Origin: Arcuatula senhousia
Lineage: Eukaryota; Mollusca; Bivalvia; Mytilida; Mytilidae
Direction of reading: 5' to 3'
Assembly (NCBI GenBank): GCA_963971305.1
Contig: CAXARO010001060.1
Coordinates: 1-64,000 of the forward strand
DNA length: 64,000 nt
Shown here: one piece after another, positions 61,301 through 64,000 of the stretch
Layout of the letters: each line of letters opens with the position of its first letter
Numbering within the stretch: the stretch's first letter is position 1
Program-made: the position numbers and the translations under genes
The notes under the pieces: generated by a model
Seen by the model: the letters and a program-made list of their open reading frames with translations, nothing else
Databases searched by the model: none
Told to the model about the DNA's origin: nothing

Positions 61301-63627
61301 CAATTTAATGTTTACCGTTGGTTAAAATTGCTTTGACCAGGTGACCTCGACAAATCCACTAAAATATCACGTGATATTTATTGATCGCTGAGCAAGAATA
61401 GATTACATAAATTTTGTTGTTTATCATATGATTTACAAGTCCAGATTATTTTCATGCTGTGCATTTTCATCCAAATATAAGCTTTTTTGTTTGGCAACAC
61501 TTTGGGCTTATAAAAGCATAATGCACCGTGCTGAAAAGTTGTCTTCCAGAATTCCGACCAGTACCTCCTCGTGGTGGAAGACGGGTCATGTCTCCAGGGC
61601 GTATGTACCTGGAACAACTATGGGCGACTTACCAATACTTGTTCACGTTCAGTTTATTTTAGAATTCACTTGCAATGTTTGCAAAAATAGCGACAAATTA
61701 GAGTGACTTTTTTAATATCCCTCGTCTTGCATAGTAGTGCTGTGGCGTCACAAAAATTCCCCATCACAGGTTTTCGGCAACTATATGTCATTTGCCAAGT
61801 ATGGATTTCTTCTATATTAAGCATTTTTTGTTCGTTACCCTTCTGTTTCTTGTATACCGAATAACTTAAGACTGTCGTGTAAAAGAAATATATCACAGTT
61901 TTCCAGGCAAATTCATGTAATTGTCCCTTTATAGACGCGTACAATTAGCTACCTCTTATAATGTTCTATTGTGTCAAGCAATTTTTATACCCGAAACTCA
62001 TGAACCACTCATTTTCATTCGGTTGACCAACTTTCATAAGGAGCATGCAACATATGTCTTCCATATATAGTTAGCCATTACTATTGGTCCTCAAAATTCA
62101 TTTAATTAGACCAATTAGACAAAGACTCAGTAATAACTTATTGGCGTTATAAGATATCAATTTTAATGGCCACTGATCCTTAAAGGAGACCATTATAATA
62201 TGGCAAAGCAACTGTAACAGAGAAACTGAACATTTAACAGAAATCTGTTGTTTTTTTTTATAAAATGACCTTCAGCTCACGGTAATATTTCTTATGCATT
62301 GTAATTATAGGCATGTTCCTGATACATTCTATAAAGTTCTAGTAGACCAGTGACTTGTCATTTTTAAATATAAACCGATATACACTTTCCTTTCCTTTAA
62401 ATTCTGCTACAGCAAAGCTTCCCCAGCTTTTTGAAAAGCTAAAACTTGTTCACTCTTACCTTTGATGTCTTGTACAGAAGATTCTGTTACCTCCTTCCAT
62501 TCTTTTTTGAATATTTTTAACCTTATGAATAATGTTATGTTGTTATTATCTATAATTTACTATTTGATGTTACTTTGGTTATTTCTCATGCTTTTGACAG
62601 ATGTTATATGTCTTTTTTGCATTATGTTGGAAAAACTTATTTTTCTTACCAAAAAAAAAATATAGAATGTTAAAAAAAGAAGAAAGTTGACTCATTTAAT
62701 AGTATCAAATTTTATAGATTTCAGAAATTGCTTTCTTTCTGATTTTTTTTCCAATGTGTGTGTTTTATAATTTAAAAACTTGTAGTTATCAAAAACATGA
62801 TAAGCTGCATTCATACAATTAGTTTTTTTCATCAAACTGGTCCACCAATTTTTGACTCAGATGTAAATCCCTGACATTAAAAGTTGTTTGGGATTCCATT
62901 TAGAAAATCAGAATTAGCACTTTTTTTCATTTAACTGTTAGACACAAATCTAATCATGACAGTTCATCAGTGTTTGAGAGCTTTTCAAATTAAAAGGTTG
63001 AAATTTGATTGAGAATCAGACATAAACAAAAAAATGATCCTTTGAACATGTTTAATGCCATATTTTTACTATACCCAAAATTGTGCATAATCTCAAAAAG
63101 AAAAGTGAGCTTGTGAACACAGCTAAAAGGTACATCCAACACTTCGGCTTTAATAAGAGTGTGTGATTTAATTTTCTTCACAATTTGCTAAAATAAGTTG
63201 TTGAATACAATAGGGGTACCTGCTTAATCTAAAGAAAATCTAACCATTGTTTTCTTTAGAAACTTTTTATCAAACTTTATAGAGTGTAAAAATTTCATAT
63301 TTTGATTGCTAAGGAGCTTAATTTATTTGACTAAAACACTTAACTGATATTTTTAAGACCTATATCATTTCGTGTTGTTTTTTCCCCTTAATAGACACTC
63401 TCTTTACCTTTTAATTTCAGTTGTTTGATGAAGACAATCATTTAAACAAGAACCCCTCAAAGTTTTTGTTTAGTACCGAGGGACATATTTTCCCTATTAA
63501 CAAGAGGTTGAGAAGAAAACCTTGGGAGGAGGAAGAAGATGTTGAGGTCAAGGTAAATCAAGAGGAAGTGACCTCTGACCCTGTTGTGACTGTAGCTCCA
63601 AGTGCCTATAATAATAGTTTTTATAAT
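37108..63627 (+). CDS. EDEM1: EDEM1, ER degradation-enhancing alpha-mannosidase-like protein
   Basis: Exons: 37108-37364, 42530-42602, 48178-48278, 48759-48930, 49618-49801, 50380-50471, 55406-55488, 58351-58471, 59428-59672, 60643-60739 and 63421-63627. They give 1632 nt (544 codons) with AG/GT junctions and consistent phases. The N-terminus (residues 2-22) is a hydrophobic signal or anchor. The rest is a glycoside hydrolase 47 domain with [37 protein letters not shown] and TEGH; the acidic catalytic-type residues and the Thr ligand are kept. EDEM1 works in the ER lumen, directing misfolded glycoproteins to degradation by mannose trimming or recognition. The order and spacing of these motifs fit EDEM1 better than EDEM2 or EDEM3. 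The C-terminus is unresolved: exon 11 either splices at AAT|GTAAGT to an exon beyond the window or reads through to a stop at 63649-63651. Confidence 0.95.
37590..37845 (+). repeat. C-rich degenerate minisatellite in EDEM1 intron 1
   Basis: A plus-strand run of CCCC(G/T)(C/T)CC and CTCCACCCC units after a G-tract; the complementary strand is G-quadruplex-prone. Confidence 0.8.
38706..40858 (+). mobile_element. Pearl-like element A in EDEM1 intron 1
   Basis: The head hairpin (38709-38737, GCTCACCTGGACC facing GGTCCATGTGAGC) is followed by a CGTCGTCTGTCGTC block. Then come about eleven tandem core units of roughly 160 bp (each containing GTTGCTTGCTTAAATGTT) and a tail ACCAGGTGAGCGATTCAGGC ... 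CTCTTGTT. TTCATTTA lies directly outside both ends (38698-38705 and 40859-40866). Core length and layout recall the bivalve pearl elements and the BIV160-type satellite. Confidence 0.75.
40867..42529. other. Remainder of EDEM1 intron 1
   Basis: AT-rich; no gene or clear repeat boundary. A near-duplicated GCCTGATTCTTACAGAG-type motif occurs inverted near 41370 and 41720, hinting at an old inverted-repeat element. Confidence 0.35.
42530..42602 (+). CDS. EDEM1: EDEM1 exon 2
   Basis: Acceptor TTATTACAG, donor GCT|GTATGT. Encodes [20 protein letters not shown] and DTLA. Confidence 0.95.
42603..43528. other. Start of EDEM1 intron 2
   Basis: No gene. A short (CATT)n microsatellite lies near 43211-43238. 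Confidence 0.4.
43529..45013 (+). mobile_element. Pearl-like element B in EDEM1 intron 2
   Basis: Same head hairpin, CGTCGTC block, core unit and tail as element A, but with about seven core units. Confidence 0.75.
45387..45803. mobile_element. Fold-back element with ~190-bp arms, TA-flanked
   Basis: TACTCAAATTCAGAATAGTG at the left is inverted at the right end, and pairing continues through most of the unit to a spacer of a few tens of bases near 45590. TA precedes and follows the termini, as for Tc1/mariner-type insertions. Confidence 0.8.
45940..46110 (+). repeat. Repeat core copy in EDEM1 intron 2
   Basis: GTGTGCGGGCAGG followed by TTATCACAGCCACTTGATAT and CACCTACTTCCTGTT; a reverse-orientation homologue lies at 22940-23110. 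Confidence 0.5.
46698..48138 (+). mobile_element. Pearl-like element C with a different core, EDEM1 intron 2
   Basis: The head hairpin and tail are those of elements A and B, with a short GTCCGTCGTCC block. The interior, however, consists of three unrelated units of about 500 bp, starting near 46775, 47279 and 47780 (GTTAACTCCTCTGACAC). Confidence 0.75.
48178..48278 (+). CDS. EDEM1: EDEM1 exon 3
   Basis: Acceptor ATTTTAG, donor AAG|GTAAAT. Encodes [19 protein letters not shown] and the VFEATIR motif with its putative acid residue. Confidence 0.95.
48279..48758. other. EDEM1 intron 3, nothing recognised
   Basis: AT-rich, 480 bp. Confidence 0.5.
48759..48930 (+). CDS. EDEM1: EDEM1 exon 4
   Basis: Acceptor TTTCATAG, donor AGG|GTAAAA. 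Encodes [30 protein letters not shown] and [11 protein letters not shown]. Confidence 0.95.
49280..49475 (+). repeat. Fragment related to the 51.9-kb array, EDEM1 intron 4
   Basis: (CACT)n, then TTGGTTTCTACTGAAGGG, TTTCAGGTCAGTCAGGCATC, TACTTCCTGTTTTC and TAGCACTAGTTGATGCAACC, matching core and tail of 51861-53840. Confidence 0.6.
49618..49801 (+). CDS. EDEM1: EDEM1 exon 5
   Basis: Acceptor ATTTTCAG, donor TTAG|GTAAAT. Encodes the [20 protein letters not shown] and ARRAVKKLW segments. Confidence 0.95.
49802..50379. other. EDEM1 intron 5, nothing recognised
   Basis: AT-rich, 578 bp, no repeat boundary evident. Confidence 0.45.
50380..50471 (+). CDS. EDEM1: EDEM1 exon 6
   Basis: Acceptor CTTTGTAG, donor AAA|GTAATT. 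Encodes [20 protein letters not shown] and DSFYEYLLK, an active-site motif. Confidence 0.95.
51861..53840 (+). repeat. Pearl-like tandem array with TACCCCCACTCG head
   Basis: Head hairpin CCCCC(ACTCGTAAGAG)AGGGGG, a GTCCGTCC block, then about a dozen units of 140-165 bp (GGTATACAGGTTCAGCATGA, CAGGTCAGTCGGTCATATAC, GAGCCGACTTAGACTATTTT). The tail is GAGTGGGGGTATGC ... GCAACCCCTTGTTATA. A second head at about 52483 shows that a block including the head was itself duplicated. Confidence 0.85.
53861..54300 (+). repeat. Pearl-like repeat with GTCCCCTACC head
   Basis: Hairpin GTCCCC ... GGGGAC (53861-53890), a GTCTGTCCGGTCC block, and two degenerate units of about 150 bp related to 1250-1715. Confidence 0.6.
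55406..55488 (+). CDS. EDEM1: EDEM1 exon 7
   Basis: Acceptor TATTTTAG, donor AGG|GTAAGA. A SINE-like element begins 15 bp after this exon, its target duplication covering intron positions +4 to +15. Confidence 0.95.
55492..56006 (+). mobile_element. SINE-like retroposon with 12-bp target duplications
   Basis: The body (55504-55994, 491 bp) is bounded by perfect AGAATTGTTATA duplications (55492-55503 and 55995-56006). The head is GC-rich (GGGGCCCGGGTGGCGAATAG, GGCCCGCAGCAG, GAGGCGACTAAGGGTCATGG). The tail GGCGTAAAACACCATTT ends in (TCAC)n. A head-only copy lies at 63675-63757. Pol III origin is inferred from the structure. Confidence 0.8.
56269..58052. mobile_element. TIR element whose ends are built of 20-bp palindromes
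   Basis: Inverted termini of about 170 bp (TATATGTTGTGTACAAGTTG at both ends) contain several copies of GTACAAGTTATAACTTGTAC-type palindromes and variants. The 1.4-kb interior has no ORF of note. It lies in EDEM1 intron 7. Confidence 0.8.
58351..58471 (+). CDS. EDEM1: EDEM1 exon 8
   Basis: Acceptor CATTGCAG, donor CAG|GTATGT. Encodes [20 protein letters not shown] and [10 protein letters not shown]. Its last 47 bp and donor are repeated in tandem downstream. Confidence 0.95.
58425..59255 (+). repeat. Tandem copies of the exon 8 end plus splice donor
   Basis: Units of 117-121 bp start near 58425 (the real exon), 58542, 58659, 58776, 58895, 59015 and 59136. Each carries a degenerating copy of the last 47 bp of exon 8, then GTATGT-like donor and proximal intron. 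Copies diverge with distance from the exon. Confidence 0.9.
59428..59672 (+). CDS. EDEM1: EDEM1 exon 9
   Basis: Acceptor ATTGCAG, donor GA|GTAAGT. Encodes [28 protein letters not shown] and NPFYLHVG. Its 3' 82 bp are duplicated in the next intron. Confidence 0.95.
59591..60067 (+). repeat. 237-bp tandem duplication of the exon 9 end plus donor
   Basis: 59591-59827 and 59828-60067 are nearly identical. The second contains a copy of the last 82 bp of exon 9 with its GAGTAAGT donor but no acceptor. Confidence 0.9.
60643..60739 (+). CDS. EDEM1: EDEM1 exon 10
   Basis: Acceptor TTTAACAAG, donor CTG|GTATGT. Encodes [20 protein letters not shown] and [12 protein letters not shown]. Confidence 0.95.
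60740..63420. other. EDEM1 intron 10
   Basis: Mostly AT-rich without coding signal. An 8-bp-stem hairpin GCTTCGCA/TGCGAAGC at 61079-61100 resembles the head hairpins of the other mollusc repeats and may start another such element running to about 61700. Confidence 0.4.
63421..63627 (+). CDS. EDEM1: EDEM1 exon 11 (possibly not terminal)
   Basis: Acceptor TTAATTTCAG. Encodes [17 protein letters not shown] and STEGHIFPI, then an acidic low-complexity tail. A strong donor AAT|GTAAGT follows at 63628; otherwise the frame stops at 63651. Confidence 0.85.
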
Positions 63628-63651
63628 GTAAGTACTCTTCCTGACTTATAG

Positions 63652-64000
63652 ACTGAATTAAAAAAAATCCTACAGGGGCCTGGGTGGGAAATAGGCCCGC
63701 AGCAGAGCCTAGAGGCGCAAGAGGTGACTAAGGGTCTTGGGGTTCTGACATCGGTTGAGTTCCAGTATTCTAGAAGAATCAAAGAAATATCAAAGGGCAT
63801 TCAAATCTTCAAATTGATTCAAAAGTCCATAAAAAAATAGATATAACCAGAAGATGATGGCAGCCAGAAAGAAGAAGAAGAAAATTACAATATAAACCAC
63901 AAAAAACACAATTTAACTGTCTTCAATAAAAATGAAAGTCTACTCAGCTGCTTCAGATATCGAATCAAGAGTAAATAAAAAGCTATGCAGAGCGCAGCAT
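63652..64000. repeat. 3' flank with SINE head fragment
   Basis: 63675-63757 matches the head of the SINE at 55504 (GGGGCC, ATAGGCCCGCAGCAG, GACTAAGGGTCTTGG). The rest is AT-rich with no gene. Confidence 0.65.

Overview
The window is nuclear DNA from an animal, most likely a bivalve mollusc and perhaps a mytilid mussel. It is AT-rich and intron-rich, and it is crowded with bivalve-style repeats of the pearl/Helentron-like kind: a terminal hairpin, a GTCC or CGTC microsatellite and tandem core units. No bacterial-type operon is present. The species call is an inference from repeat style and gene structure.

Two host genes can be assembled from spliced exons. A METTL24-like FkbM-fold methyltransferase lies on the minus strand (18083 down to 2991; six exons, 305 codons, every splice phase consistent). 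EDEM1, the ER-degradation-enhancing GH47 mannosidase-like lectin, lies on the plus strand (37108 to at least 63627; eleven exons, 544 codons, its 3' end probably beyond the window). The two genes are divergent and about 19 kb apart.

Region by region: 1-1.7 kb holds pearl-like repeats. The METTL24-like gene covers 3.0-18.1 kb. Its 11.1-kb intron 4 contains a Penelope-like fragment and a 6.4-kb, almost perfect palindrome (7443-13875) with 6-bp target duplications and AG termini, the signature of Polinton/Maverick elements. Each palindrome arm carries two overlapping zinc-finger ORFs, a CRE/ETS/YY1-like promoter array at the outer end and telomere-like CCCTAA repeats towards the centre. From 18.1 to 37.1 kb the DNA is intergenic. 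It contains a young 10.6-kb LTR retrotransposon on the minus strand (24557-35161, identical 226-bp LTRs), nested between inverted repeats that end in TTAA.

The retrotransposon is the most remarkable part of the window. It has gag with an N-terminal ComEA-like helix-hairpin-helix, a classical -1 frameshift signal (U UUA AAC plus a GC-rich hairpin), and a full Gypsy-type pol. A third ORF encodes zinc fingers joined to a catalytically intact TatD-family nuclease. Scattered from leader to 3' UTR are nine well-formed copies, and one decayed copy, of a small RNA hairpin. Its internal loop and an invariant G-U pair are conserved, while its outer stems differ from copy to copy and remain complementary. 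Several pairs form only in the sense RNA. I regard this as a candidate undescribed structured RNA family, possibly a dispersed packaging or protein-binding signal.

From 37.1 to 64 kb, EDEM1 introns hold three modular pearl-like elements, a Harbinger-like composite, a SINE inserted 3 nt past an exon's splice donor, an element with palindrome-built terminal repeats, and two independent tandem amplifications of exon 3' ends with their splice donors.
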